From contig BLXT01006233.1 of NCBI GenBank assembly GCA_019648995.1, positions 849,138 to 883,164 of the forward strand: 34,027 nt of DNA, read 5' to 3'. The DNA comes from Plakobranchus ocellatus. Its lineage: Eukaryota > Mollusca > Gastropoda > Plakobranchidae. Position 1 is the first letter of the stretch; each line of letters opens with the position of its first letter. A program made the translations under genes and the position numbers. The notes under the pieces were generated by a model. That model saw only the letters and a program-made list of their open reading frames with translations, did no database searches and had not been told where the DNA came from. Below are positions 32,906 to 34,027 of the stretch, in pieces.

Positions 32906-34027
32906 ACTCACTGAGCAAATGGAGCCACTTGCTGAGTGACAGTGTTTCTTCATTGGTTTCTTAATGAATAAGATTACATTTTATTCAAGTCAAATCCATT
33001 CCTTTGCCTACATTTTCAAGCTTTTCTTTTTTTTTCTCCATCTGCTGTTCGCATTCTGATGAATCAAATACACACATGTTCGCTACTGATTATAGAACTA
33101 GTTTAGCTAATGTACATTTAAATTAGAAAATTCACTCACTATGTAGTTTTTATTTTTGAAATAGCCATATTGCATTTTTGTGTGTTCTGTTTAGGGTTTT
33201 AAAATTTACAAAGTTAGCACAGATTTTATGTCTTTTCATTTACACAAAGAATTCATCAACAAAGCTCAATGCTGTTTATTTTTTTTTGATCCCTTTATTT
33301 AACAGCTGCTAACTATAAAATAATATCATTCATTTCCTTTATATAAACACACATACAATTTATAATTATATTAACAAATATTCCAACACTTAAGAAATTT
33401 CTGAGTAGTCTGAACAAGCCACAACTTGCACTTTGAACATTTTAAATCCTAAAAGGGCCCGAAACCTCTTTTTGTGATATTTCGAAAAGTGAAAACAGTA
33501 CAGAACTGTTCTGATTCTGAGACAAGATTTTTATATTTGAAAAAAGCATTTTCAAGATGAACATGTTTGCTTTTCCTTCTAATTCCTTATGAAAAGATTG
33601 ATGTAACATGCTTCCCATTAGGACTGGTCCCAAGATAAATAATGCTCAACACTATAAAAACACAATGAGCCAAGTTGCAGATCCACATAAATGAATTTCA
33701 ATCCGAAACCCAAATGAAAAAGAAGGAACACTTATCATTCTTTCATGAACAGAAAGACTGTCATTTTTCCTTAACCCTCTTCCTTATAGTTTCAATATAA
33801 ATAAATTTACAGTAAATCATTCATGTAGATCTGCAAGTCGACTCATTTGCTTGCTAGTTCAATGTCATACATCACAAGAGTGAGCTTCAGACCATTTTCA
33901 TTAAAGTCAAATCTGATTATAAATAAACATTTCAAAATCAATTGTCATAAATAATAATAGATTTACATATCCTACCCCAGTGCCATCATTTACCTTTATT
34001 TTTCAATCCTGCACTTTCAACACCACA
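32906..34027. other. End of window, no gene recognised
   Basis: AT-rich sequence with no exon that I can support on either strand. It could include the 3' UTR of a converging minus-strand gene beyond the window, but no clear signal proves this. Confidence 0.4.

Noticed and set aside
1-34027. CRISPR array, bacterial operon, rRNA or canonical tRNA gene
   Set aside because: No regularly spaced identical repeats and no ribosomal or full tRNA sequence. The genes are spliced and metazoan.

Overview
This is an AT-rich eukaryotic nuclear window with long introns, T-rich 3' splice sites and many short repeats. The two spliced genes are metazoan. A tRNA-derived SINE-like family, AGATCTA-rich patches and a TTAA-flanked (piggyBac-type) non-autonomous element fit a lophotrochozoan, most likely a mollusc; this assignment is inference. 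There is no sign of bacterial or viral gene organisation.

Both genes lie on the + strand and were rebuilt by joining exons by hand, so every intron phase was checked. (1) 377-16465 is a UBXN4 (erasin/UBXD2) orthologue: 13 coding exons, 481 residues. It has an N-terminal thioredoxin-like domain, a low-complexity linker, a long charged coiled coil, a UBX domain with the FPR p97-binding loop, a hydrophobic membrane hairpin, and a C-terminal tail nearly identical to the vertebrate one. The third coding exon is a 29-nt microexon. (2) 23622-28011 is a TMUB1/TMUB2 orthologue: 3 coding exons, 487 residues. It has an N-terminal membrane segment, a long acidic Ser/Glu-rich linker, a ubiquitin-like domain and two C-terminal membrane segments. 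A possible alternative last exon lies at 31769-31814.

Both proteins are known ER-membrane, ubiquitin-fold factors of ER-associated degradation (ERAD) in vertebrates: UBXN4 recruits p97/VCP, and TMUB1 works with gp78/erlin complexes. Here they sit head-to-tail, about 7 kb apart.

The most unusual DNA structure is in UBXN4 intron 9. A degenerate minisatellite of about 31-42 bp per unit appears to have been seeded on the exon 9 splice-donor junction, so its units carry copies of the donor. A 1055-bp element with terminal inverted repeats and TTAA target duplications has inserted into one unit, and the pre-insertion site can be read directly. The intergenic stretch (about 16.5-23.5 kb) and the last 6 kb hold repeats, UTRs and possible regulatory sequence, with no further gene that can be supported. 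There is an assembly gap of 324 N at 14666-14989, inside UBXN4 intron 11.
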